Positions 27,507 through 35,486 of a DNA stretch of 64,000 nucleotides are shown here, piece after piece. Every line of letters begins with the position of its first letter. Position 1 is the stretch's first letter. The notes beneath the pieces are model-generated. The model worked only from the letters and a program-made list of their open reading frames with translations. It was not told the DNA's origin and made no database searches. The DNA comes from Salinisphaera sp. (GTDB lineage: Bacteria; Pseudomonadota; Gammaproteobacteria; Nevskiales; Salinisphaeraceae). The position numbers and the translations under genes are program-made. The stretch lies in the NCBI RefSeq assembly GCF_002729955.1, contig NZ_PBYA01000027.1, forward strand, positions 161,382 to 225,381, in the 5' to 3' direction.

Positions 27507-28148
27507 ATGGAGCTTCACGGTCGCGCCACCGCCTTCAACGTGCAAAAAGTGTTGTGGCTCCTCGACGAACTCGGCCTGGAATTCGCCCACCACCCCGCCG
27601 GGGGTGCGCACGGCGGGCTCGACGATCCGGCCTTTCTCGTGCTCAACCCTCACGGGAAGGTGCCGGTCCTGGTCGACGATGGCACGCCAATCTGGGAATC
27701 CCATGCCATCCTGCGCTATCTGGCGGCCTGCTACGGCGCTCCGACGTTCTGGCCACGCGACCCCGCCGCGAGATCGCTGAACGACCGCTGGATGGATTGG
27801 GCACATACCACGCTACAGCCTGACTTCATGCGCCTGTTCTGGGGCTTCTACCGTATGCCTGAACACAAACGCGACCCGGGCCAAATCGAACGGGCGCGCC
27901 GCTGTTGCGAACGACACTACCGGCTTATCGACGACCAGCTTGCGTATCGGCATTATCTGGGCGGTGATCAGTTTTCGCTTGCAGACATCCCGGCGGGTAC
28001 GAGCTTATATCGCTACCTGCACATGGGTCTCGATGTGGCACTGCCCGCCCGAACCGCCGACTGGTATGCGCGCCTGACCCAGCGACCGGCGTTCCGAAAC
28101 CGCGTCATGATGCGGTTTGACGACCTGCGCGGGCGGGAATCCTTCTAG
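27507..28148 (+). CDS. Glutathione S-transferase family protein
   Basis: 213-residue soluble GST. An N-terminal thioredoxin-like domain (MELHGRATAFNVQKVLWLLD, cis-Pro in GKVPVLVDDG and the glutathione-contact WESHAILRYLA) is followed by an all-helical C-terminal domain with FSLADIPAGTSLYRY, the N-capping-box region. The catalytic residue is probably in the SAFN/TAFNVQK stretch rather than a Tyr. It is monocistronic and converges on the lysR gene with a 40-base gap. Substrate unknown. Confidence 0.92.
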   Translation: MELHGRATAFNVQKVLWLLDELGLEFAHHPAGGAHGGLDDPAFLVLNPHGKVPVLVDDGTPIWESHAILRYLAACYGAPTFWPRDPAARSLNDRWMDWAHTTLQPDFMRLFWGFYRMPEHKRDPGQIERARRCCERHYRLIDDQLAYRHYLGGDQFSLADIPAGTSLYRYLHMGLDVALPARTADWYARLTQRPAFRNRVMMRFDDLRGRESF

Positions 28149-28188
28149 CGCCTGCGACCCGTCGCGCCTCATTCGTACTCGGGCCTGC

Positions 28189-29049
28189 CTATTCCACGGC
28201 CGGCGGCAGCAGCGTTTCGAGCATCTGCTTGAAGACTTGGTTCGTGCGGTCTGCGATATCCGGACGCGACAGCGCGAAGAAGGCCATGCGGCCGGCGGGC
28301 GGCAGCTGGCCCGGCGGCAAACAGGTCATCGCATCGGTGATCAGCGATCTCGGCAACAGGCTGATACCGAGCCCGGCCTCCACGGCTGCGCGTACGCCGT
28401 TCAAGGAGGGTGTGACGTATACGCTACGCCAGCGCAGGTTTTGCTGTTCAAGAGCACGAATCGCCCGGCTGCGATAACCACACGGGGGTGCGAACGTAAC
28501 CAGTTCCACCCCGTCCGACGGGCGTTCGTGCCAGGCGGCGCTTGCCACCCAGCATAGCGCCTCACGCCAGAGCTCAACCGCGCCCGCGGGCGGCTCATCT
28601 TCGATCTTGCACAAGAGGTGGTCGATCTCGCCGCGCTCAAGAACACGCCGTAGCTCCGGCCCCGCGCCAACGACTACTTCCAGCTGAACACCCGGCTGCT
28701 CGCGGCGAAACTCGGCCAGCAGCCGCGGGTAGTTGCCGGCGCTTGCGATATCGTCCGACATGCCCAGCTTGACGCTGCCCGATAAAGGTTGTGCCTCCAG
28801 GCGGCGCCGCGTGAGTGCGTGCATTCGCAGGGTTTCGCGCGCGAGTGCCTCGATTTCCCGACCTTGCCGAGTGAGAGAGATCACGCCGCGGCGGTTGCGC
28901 GTCATCAATCGGTGGCCTGCCTGAGCCTCCAGGCGCGACAGCTTCGCGCTCACGGTCGACTGAGTCGAGTGCGTCGATGTCGCAGCCGCCGTGAAACCGC
29001 CGTGATCGATGATATTCAGAAAGTTATTTAACAGGTCGCTTTCGAACAC
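28189..29049 (-). CDS. LysR-family transcriptional regulator
   Basis: 286-residue LTTR. The winged helix-turn-helix covers about residues 1-60 (FLNIIDHGGFTAAATSTHSTQSTVSAKLSRLE), followed by the periplasmic-binding-protein-like effector domain (GSVKLGMSDDIAS to the C-terminus). It is divergent from the MFS transporter gene, with about 250 bases between its start and the MFS start codon. This is the usual layout for a regulator controlling its neighbour and itself. Effector unknown; the exporter context suggests a toxic small molecule. Confidence 0.93.
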   Translation of the reverse strand: MFESDLLNNFLNIIDHGGFTAAATSTHSTQSTVSAKLSRLEAQAGHRLMTRNRRGVISLTRQGREIEALARETLRMHALTRRRLEAQPLSGSVKLGMSDDIASAGNYPRLLAEFRREQPGVQLEVVVGAGPELRRVLERGEIDHLLCKIEDEPPAGAVELWREALCWVASAAWHERPSDGVELVTFAPPCGYRSRAIRALEQQNLRWRSVYVTPSLNGVRAAVEAGLGISLLPRSLITDAMTCLPPGQLPPAGRMAFFALSRPDIADRTNQVFKQMLETLLPPAVE

Positions 29050-29171
29050 GCTTATCGCCTATCCCGATTACAGAAACCAGAATAATTCGTTTCTAAAATT
29101 TCCGGCAAGCGTCTACGGTTTCCGCAGCACAGCAGTTGCGTTTTGAGTAACACCCCCCCAGGAGCATTGAG

Positions 29172-29306
29172 ATGAAACCACGACCGCAACCCCAGTCGGG
29201 GCGTCATGTTGCGTTCGTGGCGATCAGCAGGCCGCATCCTCTTGCTACCGGCCTCTCACGGCGTGCTCGGGTCAACCAGAACCATGCGAGAAGCCAGCGC
29301 CCATGA
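29172..29306 (+). CDS. Putative 44-residue leader ORF coupled to the MFS gene
   Basis: A short frame too small for routine calling. It has a strong ribosome-binding site (CAGGAG, 7 bases before ATG 29172) and ends at a TGA at 29304-29306 that overlaps the MFS start codon as ATGA. The predicted peptide, MKPRPQPQSGRHVAFVAISR and a further 24 residues, is basic and not hydrophobic, so it is neither a signal peptide nor a membrane protein. The MFS ATG has no convincing ribosome-binding site of its own, which supports translational coupling. It could be a regulatory leader peptide or simply a coupling device. No homologue is recognised. Confidence 0.45.
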   Translation: MKPRPQPQSGRHVAFVAISRPHPLATGLSRRARVNQNHARSQRP

Positions 29307-30520
29307 CCAGACCGACTTGCGAAACGCAGGAAAATGTTAGCCACAGACGCTCAATCATCGCGCGTCTGCTACCACTGAACCTCGTCATCTTTCTGGGTTT
29401 TATGACGGTCAGCCTTCCGCTGCCGGTTCTGCCGCTCTATGCCCGCGCGGCATTCGGTAGCAGCGCGCTCATGGTGGGCCTGTTGGTGGGAATACAGTCG
29501 ATCGCGACCGTGCTCACGCGTCCCTATGCCGGGCGCTTCGCCGACGCCAAGGGCGCCCGTGCTGCGACGCTCATCGGGCTACTCGTCTGTATCGCGGCGG
29601 GAGCCCTGTATCTAGTCTCGACCGCCTCGCCGCTCGGCCTCTGCGTACTTTTTATTGGACGGATTACGCTCGGCCTGGGCGAAAGCCTCATCCTCACCGG
29701 CGCAATTACTTGGGGCATCGCAAGGGTTGGGCCTGCCCATGCGGGCAAGGTTATGTCCTGGAACGGTATTGCGATGTATGCCGCGCTGGCGGCCGGAGCG
29801 CCCGCCGGTCTATTCGTGTACCAGCAGTTCGCAACCCCAACGCAAGGATTTCTGGCGCTGGGCGCCCTCTCTGTCGCATTACCCTGTATCGCACTGGCTT
29901 GCACCATACCTTTGGCTGGCAGCACTATTCCAGGTATCGACGCCGAGCAGAGCGCCCCGGTCCTGCGCCGAATCTGGCCGTTCGGTATCGCACTGATGTT
30001 CCTCATGGCGGGCTACGGCGCCATCGCCGCATTCTATTCCCTGTATTTCGAAGCCCTGGGCTGGCACAACGCGGGCTTCGGCTTTGCCGGTTTTGGCATC
30101 GCAGTGATTGCGGTTCGTATCGCCTTCGGTCATTTGCCCGACCGGTTAGGCGGCCTCCCCGTCGCATTTGCCTCTATTGCGACCGCCACAGTCGGCCAAG
30201 CGCTTATCTGGTGCGCCCCGACATCGGCTGTCGCTATCGCCGGCGCAACACTCACCGGCGCCGGTGTCGCACTCGGCTTTCCTGCGCTCGGCGTCGAAGC
30301 ACTCGCCCGCGTACCGGGTGGAAGCAAGGGCATGGTCATCGCCTTGTTCAGCGCGTTTCAGGACCTGGCCTTCGGTCTCACCGGCCCCGTCGCCGGTCTG
30401 GTCATGCTTTCACTGGACAGCGGCAACGCGACTGCCTTTGCGCTGGCCACCTTGACCGCGACCGCAGCATTTCTGCTGCTGCTTTTAACAAACAGGAGCA
30501 TTAATTCGCGGCCGCAATAG
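29303..30520 (+). CDS. MFS transporter, YfcJ/YhhS-like exporter
   Basis: 405-residue major facilitator with twelve predicted helices. The helix 2-3 loop has the MFS motif GRFADAKGARAATLIG, and helix 4 carries GRITLGLGESLILTG. The overall pattern resembles the YhhS/YfcJ (arabinose efflux-like) subgroup. The first helix begins around LLPLNLVIFLGFMTVSLPLPV, preceded by about 20 polar residues. It is likely controlled by the divergent LysR regulator. The exported substrate is unknown. Confidence 0.9.
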   Translation: MTRPTCETQENVSHRRSIIARLLPLNLVIFLGFMTVSLPLPVLPLYARAAFGSSALMVGLLVGIQSIATVLTRPYAGRFADAKGARAATLIGLLVCIAAGALYLVSTASPLGLCVLFIGRITLGLGESLILTGAITWGIARVGPAHAGKVMSWNGIAMYAALAAGAPAGLFVYQQFATPTQGFLALGALSVALPCIALACTIPLAGSTIPGIDAEQSAPVLRRIWPFGIALMFLMAGYGAIAAFYSLYFEALGWHNAGFGFAGFGIAVIAVRIAFGHLPDRLGGLPVAFASIATATVGQALIWCAPTSAVAIAGATLTGAGVALGFPALGVEALARVPGGSKGMVIALFSAFQDLAFGLTGPVAGLVMLSLDSGNATAFALATLTATAAFLLLLLTNRSINSRPQ

Positions 30521-30594
30521 ATCGAACGCCGAACCCAACGTGGAAATCGCCAAACCTGCGGACCAACTATCGAATACCTACCCAGGAGGAGTAC

Positions 30595-30897
30595 TCAAAT
30601 TCGGCGCAATTTGCTACGACGCAGACACTGCTCGCTACGCATCACATGTAGTATGAAAACCTGCTCATTTTCATAGCGATAGATGATGCGACATGGAGGC
30701 TCGACGATCTGTCTATAGCGCGACCCCTCGAGTTCCTGGGGTATCGAGCCGCTTTCAGGGTGTTGCTCGAGTTGTGCCATGTGCTGAAAAACCCGCTGCA
30801 CGAGCGCCCGAGCCGCGTTCGGATTATCGAGCGCGATGTAGTCGGCGATGGCATCGAGGTCGGATAGCGCAGGCTCGGTCCAGACTATTTCAGCCAT
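30595..30897 (-). CDS. ParE/RelE-family toxin
   Basis: 100-residue type II toxin. The sequence MAEIVWTEPALSDLDAIADY, with a central SGSIPQELEGSRYRQIVEPP and PCRIIYRYENEQVFILHVMRSEQ, is the ParE-like fold. Both gyrase poisons and mRNA interferases share this fold, so the target is not certain. It overlaps the antitoxin gene by 13 bases and is transcribed second, the standard order. Nothing suggests inactivation. Confidence 0.92.
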   Translation of the reverse strand: MAEIVWTEPALSDLDAIADYIALDNPNAARALVQRVFQHMAQLEQHPESGSIPQELEGSRYRQIVEPPCRIIYRYENEQVFILHVMRSEQCLRRSKLRRI

Positions 30898-31142
30898 CGC
30901 TGCATTCGCGCTTCGGCCTGAGCGTTGGAAAGCACGCGGCCCTCTTCGACGGCACGCTCGCCTCTCGCAATCCCCTCGAGAAGGGCCATACGCGATCTGA
31001 GTTTCTCGTAGCTTTCGACATCCACGAGATACGCCGACGGTAGTCCGTGCTGCGTAATCAATATTGGCTCCCGATTACGTGCCAGTTCGGCGAGCAACTC
31101 GGTGGCCTTCCGCTTTAACGTTGTAACGAGTTCCGTGCGCAT
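30885..31142 (-). CDS. Phd/YefM-family antitoxin
   Basis: 85-residue antitoxin with an N-terminal DNA-binding Phd/YefM domain (MRTELVTTLKRKATELLAEL, then EPILITQHGLPSAYLVDVES) and a C-terminal helix that neutralises the toxin (ARGERAVEEGRVLSNAQAEA). The start MRTELVTTLKR agrees with close family members, yet no ribosome-binding site precedes it. A promoter ends only about 7 bases upstream, so the mRNA may be leaderless. It is expected to repress its own promoter together with ParE. Confidence 0.92.
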   Translation of the reverse strand: MRTELVTTLKRKATELLAELARNREPILITQHGLPSAYLVDVESYEKLRSRMALLEGIARGERAVEEGRVLSNAQAEARMQRWLK

Positions 31143-31148
31143 TGAGTG

Positions 31149-31177
31149 ATACTATAATGCCACTTTCGTGGGCGCAA
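31149..31177 (-). promoter_or_regulatory. Promoter and operator-like palindrome of the toxin-antitoxin pair
   Basis: On the minus strand a -35-like TTGCGC (31172-31177) is followed 17 bases later by TAGTAT (31149-31154), with an overlapping TATAGT at 15-base spacing. The spacer holds the palindrome CCACGAAAGTGG (31160-31171), a likely antitoxin operator. The predicted transcription start falls at or within 1-2 bases of the antitoxin ATG. Confidence 0.55.
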
Positions 31178-31271
31178 TCAGCCCACTTGGCCTACGCTGA
31201 TCGCACAGATGCATGCCCGCCATGTCTCAACAGTACCCTGTCGCACGAGGCTGCAAGGTGCAGATCTACTG

Positions 31272-32036
31272 TCACTTCAGCTTGGGCAGGACCGCAACCA
31301 GCAGCCGTTCGATATCCGCCATCCCCTGGGCCAGCGTGGCTTCGATTTCGGCATGAATGGCGGTGCCACCGCTGCGACCGGCGGCCTTATTGACCACGAC
31401 CGCGCAGCAGGCATAGTCGAGGCCGGCTTCGCGGGCGAGCGCGGCTTCGGGCATGCCGGTCATGCCGACGATGTCGCAGCCGTCGCGGGCCATGCGGTCG
31501 ATTTCGGCCGCGGTTTCGAGACGCGGGCCCTGGGTGACGCCGTGTACGCCGCCCGCAGCCGGGTCGAGATTGAGTTCGGTGGCGGCGCTTACCAGCGCTT
31601 TCGACAGTGTGGCGTCGTAGGGCTCGGTGAAGTCGATATGGTCGAGCAGCCCGCCTTCGGGGGCGTCGTAGAAGCTGTGCGCCCTGCCCCAGCTGTAGTC
31701 GATGATCTGATCGGGAATGACGATGCGCCCGGCCCGCATGGCGTCGGTGATGCCGCCGACCGCGGCGATGGCGATCACCTGCTTGCAGCCGGCATCGGCG
31801 AGCGCCTGAATATTGGCGCGATAGTTGATGCGGTGCGGGGCGAGCTTATGGCCCGGGCCGTGGCGCATGACGAAACATACCGAACGGCCCGCGAGATGGC
31901 CGCGTACCAGCGGGCCGGAGGGTGCCCCCCAGGGCGTGTCGATATCGGTGTGTGTTTCCGCGGCCTCCAGTGCGGCCAGATCAGCCAGCGCGGTGCCGCC
32001 GATGATGCCGATGGGCGCGGTGTCGGTTTCGCTCAT
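31272..32036 (-). CDS. S-methyl-5'-thioinosine phosphorylase (MTIP/MTAP family)
   Basis: Purine nucleoside phosphorylase of 254 residues for methylthio-nucleosides. It starts TAPIGIIGGTALADL (phosphate-binding loop), with MRHGPGHKLAPHRINYRANI and MTGMPEAALAREAGLDYACC typical of the MTAP family. In Pseudomonas the equivalent gene next to nagZ encodes the MTI-specific enzyme, which yields hypoxanthine and methylthioribose-1-phosphate. The immediate neighbour hpt would salvage that hypoxanthine, supporting MTIP rather than MTAP. Specificity is inferred from context, not from a residue I could verify. Confidence 0.85.
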   Translation of the reverse strand: MSETDTAPIGIIGGTALADLAALEAAETHTDIDTPWGAPSGPLVRGHLAGRSVCFVMRHGPGHKLAPHRINYRANIQALADAGCKQVIAIAAVGGITDAMRAGRIVIPDQIIDYSWGRAHSFYDAPEGGLLDHIDFTEPYDATLSKALVSAATELNLDPAAGGVHGVTQGPRLETAAEIDRMARDGCDIVGMTGMPEAALAREAGLDYACCAVVVNKAAGRSGGTAIHAEIEATLAQGMADIERLLVAVLPKLK

Positions 32037-32099
32037 ATACGACTCGTTCGATACCAGCAGGCCGCCCGGCGCACACCTCGCCAGGCGCGATCGACGGCT

Positions 32100-32687
32100 T
32101 CAGCCGCCGTGCTTGGGATGGGTGTCGCCCTCGACGGCATAGACGGCGGGTAGCTGGCGGAAATAGCCCTTGTAGTCCATGCCGGCACCGAAGACGTAGC
32201 GGTCCTCGATCTCGGCGCCCACGATATCGGCATGCACGCCGGGCGTGCAGCGGTCGTGGTTCTTGCGTAGCAGCATGGCCGTGGTCACCGAGGCCGCGCC
32301 CTGGGCTTCGATGGCGTTGATGATGGCTTCCAGCGTATGCCCTTCATCAAGGATGTCGTCAATGATGCAGACATGGCGGCCGTCCAGACGTAGGCCGGGG
32401 CTGACCTTCCACACCAGTTCACCGCCGCTGGTCTCGCCGCGATAACGCGTGGCGTGCAGATAATCCAGCTCGAAGGCGAAGTCCAGCCGCTTGGTGATTT
32501 CTGCGGTCGGGTGCATGCCGCCGAACATCACGCACATCATGATCGGCGCCTTGTCGGCCAGCTGTGCGGTGATCTGCTCGGCCATGCGGTCGTAGCAGGC
32601 GTCGAGCTCGGCCGCGTCGATCAAACAGTCGGCGTTCGCGCGTACAGCGCGGGCCTCGTCGTAACGTTCGGAATCAAAACCGCTCAT
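32100..32687 (-). CDS. hpt: Hypoxanthine(-guanine) phosphoribosyltransferase
   Basis: Type I phosphoribosyltransferase of 195 residues that joins PRPP to hypoxanthine or guanine. The PRPP-binding motif VCIIDDILDEGHTL lies near residue 105, and the flexible-loop region includes TRYRGETSGGELVW. It is cotranscribed with the methylthioinosine phosphorylase downstream (63-base gap). Its ATG overlaps... the mscS side by 4 bases (ATGA), making a purine-salvage pair inside the mscS-led operon. Confidence 0.93.
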   Translation of the reverse strand: MSGFDSERYDEARAVRANADCLIDAAELDACYDRMAEQITAQLADKAPIMMCVMFGGMHPTAEITKRLDFAFELDYLHATRYRGETSGGELVWKVSPGLRLDGRHVCIIDDILDEGHTLEAIINAIEAQGAASVTTAMLLRKNHDRCTPGVHADIVGAEIEDRYVFGAGMDYKGYFRQLPAVYAVEGDTHPKHGG

Positions 32688-33937
32688 GCTTCGCCTTCTT
32701 CGGTCGGGCTATCCGGGCCCTGGGTGGAGGTATGGCCACGCGTCTTTTCACGCGTGATCGCTCGATCGCGCTCGGATTGTACCTTCTCGGAATCGATTTC
32801 TTCTTCCTCGCCGCTGTCTTCGTCGTCTTCGGCGCGGGCAAAGTGTACGGCTTCCGGCACGTGCATGGTCGTGGTCGGGTAGGCAATCGCCGCGCCGTGA
32901 TCGCGCACGATGTCCTGAACGCGCTGCAGCACACTCTGCTTGACCGCGAGATACTCGGCCCAGTCGGTGGTATGCGTATAGCAGTAGACGAGCAGGTTGA
33001 GCGCGCAATCGCCGAGGCTATCGAGATAGGTGAGAATGACCTGATCGCTGTCGATCGCCTCATCCTCGTCCAGCATCTTGCGCACCGCGGTGACGATATC
33101 CGGAATCGCCGCCGCGTCGTCGTAGCGCACCGCGACGGTTTCCATGATGCGCCGATGGCTCATGCGCGAAGGGTTCTCGAGCGAGACATTGGAAAACACG
33201 GCGTTGGGCACGTACAGAGGCCGCATGTCGAAGCGGCGCAGCGTGGTCGCCCGCCAGCCGATGGCTTCGACCACGCCTTCGATATCGCGATCGGGCGAAC
33301 GGATCCAGTCACCGACCGAAAACGGCCGGTTCAGATAGATGGTGAGCCCGCCGAAGATATTGGCCAGCACGTCGCGGGCAGCAAAGCCGACCGCAATACC
33401 GCCGATGCCCGAAAAGGCCAGCAGCGCCGAGGGCGACACGCCGAACACCTGCATGATGAGCAGGCCGGCGGTGATGAGTGCCGCGATACGCAGCAGCTTG
33501 CCGATGGCGTCCGCGGTGGTGACGTCGATCGCATTCTCGCGGCCGGCCGCGCGGGCGAGCGCGTTCGAGCCCACCGAGCGGATCATGCGGAACACGAACC
33601 AGGTGAATAGAAGCACCAGGATCACGCCGCGTACTTCCGGCACGTATTCGAGCCAGCCCGACGCCTCTTCGGGGCGCGATACGCTGATCGCCGCCGATAC
33701 GCCGATCACCCAGATCAGCCCCTGAACCGGGCCCTTGACGCTGTAGTAGATCGCGTCGTCCCAGATATTGGGACTTTTTTCGACGCGACGACGCAGGCAA
33801 CTCGACAGCCAGCGGGTGAGCAGATCCGCCAGCGCGGCAACCAGCAGAATGGCGCAGACGTCCAGCGCCGCGCCCCATTGTTCGTGCAGACGCTGGTATT
33901 CGCTGATCAGCGTCTGTAGCCATCCCCAATCCGGCAT
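32684..33937 (-). CDS. MscS-family mechanosensitive ion channel
   Basis: 417-residue inner-membrane channel with four to five N-terminal helices. The pore-lining helix, LLAFSGIGGIAVGFAARDVL followed by ANIFGG, is the MscS signature, then the beta domain (FSVGDWIRSPDRDIEGVVEAIGW) and an alpha/beta C-terminal domain. A charged disordered tail (about 370-417, rich in Glu/Asp/Arg) is an extension beyond small MscS. The architecture resembles YnaI/YbdG-type channels. It releases solutes on hypoosmotic shock, fitting a salt-exposed lifestyle. Its stop overlaps the hpt start. Confidence 0.93.
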   Translation of the reverse strand: MPDWGWLQTLISEYQRLHEQWGAALDVCAILLVAALADLLTRWLSSCLRRRVEKSPNIWDDAIYYSVKGPVQGLIWVIGVSAAISVSRPEEASGWLEYVPEVRGVILVLLFTWFVFRMIRSVGSNALARAAGRENAIDVTTADAIGKLLRIAALITAGLLIMQVFGVSPSALLAFSGIGGIAVGFAARDVLANIFGGLTIYLNRPFSVGDWIRSPDRDIEGVVEAIGWRATTLRRFDMRPLYVPNAVFSNVSLENPSRMSHRRIMETVAVRYDDAAAIPDIVTAVRKMLDEDEAIDSDQVILTYLDSLGDCALNLLVYCYTHTTDWAEYLAVKQSVLQRVQDIVRDHGAAIAYPTTTMHVPEAVHFARAEDDEDSGEEEEIDSEKVQSERDRAITREKTRGHTSTQGPDSPTEEGEA

Positions 33938-33940
33938 CGG

Positions 33941-35002
33941 TCAGCGCCCGTTGTTCGCGTCTGCCGCCAACTCGGCGTTGAGCGCGACCGCGGCCTGCCA
34001 GCGCGGGTTGTCGGCCAGCGGCGTGCCCTGCTCGCCATCGAGCGGGCCGGCACAGCGCGCGTGCAGGGCCTGGCGGCGCGCGGCCGCCGCGTCGTCGTCA
34101 ATGCATACCGCATCGAGCAGTTCGAGGGTGGCGGCGCGGTCGTTACAGATGGGCAGATAATCGCAGCCGGCGTCCTGGGCCCGGCGCGCACGTTCGGCAA
34201 AGCCACCGATGACCGCGGCGCCCCCCATGCTCAGATCGTCGCAGAACACACAGCCGTCAAATCCGTACTCGTCGCGCAGGATATCGCCGATCCAGCGCGG
34301 CGAAAGACTCGCCGGCAGATCGTCCACCGCCGGATAGCGCACATGCGCCATCATCAGCGAGTCCAGCCCCTGCTTGATGAGCGCGCCGTAGGGCGCCATG
34401 TCTTCAGCCAGACCGGTCCGGTCGCGTTCGTCGACCGGCAGCTCGGCATGCGAGTCGGCGACTACATAACCGTGGCCGGGGAAATGCTTGGCGGTACTGG
34501 CACTGCCGGCATCGCGCAGCCCTTCCCCGAGCGCCTGCGCCAGCGCGCCGACCGTGGCCGCGTCGCCGGAGAAGGCGCGATCGCCGATGACCGTGGAGGC
34601 GCCATAGTCGAGATCGACCACCGGCGCGAGCGGCATATCCACGCCCACCTGCGCCAGCTCCGTGGCGAGCAGCCAGCCGATTTCGCGGGCGGCGTGCAGT
34701 CCCGCCGCCTGGTCGCGTGCGGCCAGCGCGCCGATCGCCCGCATGGGTACCACACGGGTGAAATGCTCGCGAAAACGCTGCACGCGCCCGCCTTCCTGAT
34801 CGGCCACGATGAGCAGATTCGGGCGCACACGCCGCATGGCGGCGGTCAGCTCGGCCAACTGGGCCGGGTCTTCGTAGTTGCGGGCGAAGATGATGACGCT
34901 GCCCACCGCCGGATGGGCGAGGATCTGTTCATCTTCGGCACTCAACCGGGTGCCCGCCACGTCGACCATCAACGGCCCGGGCCGTGGAACCGTTTCATTC
35001 AT
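33941..35002 (-). CDS. nagZ: Beta-N-acetylhexosaminidase NagZ
   Basis: Cytosolic GH3 glycosidase that removes N-acetylglucosamine from anhydromuropeptides during peptidoglycan recycling. The 353-residue protein has the GH3 signature KHFPGHGYVVADSHAELP near residue 173 (general acid/base His on this loop) and CDDLSMGGA near 255 with the nucleophilic Asp. The start MNETVPRPGPLMVDVAG overlaps the L,D-transpeptidase stop by 8 bases. Cell-wall context continues upstream. Confidence 0.96.
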   Translation of the reverse strand: MNETVPRPGPLMVDVAGTRLSAEDEQILAHPAVGSVIIFARNYEDPAQLAELTAAMRRVRPNLLIVADQEGGRVQRFREHFTRVVPMRAIGALAARDQAAGLHAAREIGWLLATELAQVGVDMPLAPVVDLDYGASTVIGDRAFSGDAATVGALAQALGEGLRDAGSASTAKHFPGHGYVVADSHAELPVDERDRTGLAEDMAPYGALIKQGLDSLMMAHVRYPAVDDLPASLSPRWIGDILRDEYGFDGCVFCDDLSMGGAAVIGGFAERARRAQDAGCDYLPICNDRAATLELLDAVCIDDDAAAARRQALHARCAGPLDGEQGTPLADNPRWQAAVALNAELAADANNGR

Positions 35003-35486
35003 GAATCACAACCTTTGTTCCGACCTCGATACGATCGAACAGATCGATCACGTCGCTGTTGGACATACGAATACAGCCGGTCGAACCCGGCTTGCCCATG
35101 ACCACCGTATCCGCTGCGCCATGGATATAAATCAGCCGGCGCATGCTGTCCATGCCGCCGAGGCGATTGCGCCCGATTTCCTCGCCGCACAGCCAGAGGA
35201 TGCGTGATAGCACCCAGTCTTCGCGCGGTGCCGATTCGGCCAGTTCGAGCGAATAGATCTCGCCGGTCGGGCGGCGATTCTTGAATACCGTACCGGGCGG
35301 CTCACCGGCGCCGATCTTCGCGCGAATACGGTGTTTGCCGCGCGGGGTCTGGTTGCTGCCCTCGAATTCGCCACCGCCCTTGGTCGCACTCGACATATCG
35401 TATTGCTTGATCTCGTGATCCTGCGCGTCCAGCAGCGTGAGCGTCTGTTCGCGCAGATCGATATCGATATGCTGTTCGCTGGCCAT
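34995..35486 (-). CDS. L,D-transpeptidase (YkuD domain) without a signal peptide
   Basis: YkuD-fold protein of about 163 residues. The catalytic pattern is present: IHGAAD near residue 119 supplies His, and GKPGSTGCIRMSNSDVIDLF near 136 supplies Ser-x-Gly-Cys-x-Arg with nucleophilic Cys. Family members usually act on periplasmic peptidoglycan, yet no signal peptide, lipobox or transmembrane segment precedes the domain (MASEQHIDIDLREQTLTLLD), so this copy should stay cytosolic or use another route. Start ATG 35486 overlaps the CYTH stop (TGATG); a GTG one codon upstream is the alternative. It is coupled to nagZ downstream. Confidence 0.9.
   Translation of the reverse strand: MASEQHIDIDLREQTLTLLDAQDHEIKQYDMSSATKGGGEFEGSNQTPRGKHRIRAKIGAGEPPGTVFKNRRPTGEIYSLELAESAPREDWVLSRILWLCGEEIGRNRLGGMDSMRRLIYIHGAADTVVMGKPGSTGCIRMSNSDVIDLFDRIEVGTKVVIHE

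Noticed and set aside
27507..31142. Genomic island from GST to the toxin-antitoxin pair
   Set aside because: No integrase, tRNA boundary, direct repeats or marked composition shift; accessory in flavour but unsupported as a mobile unit.
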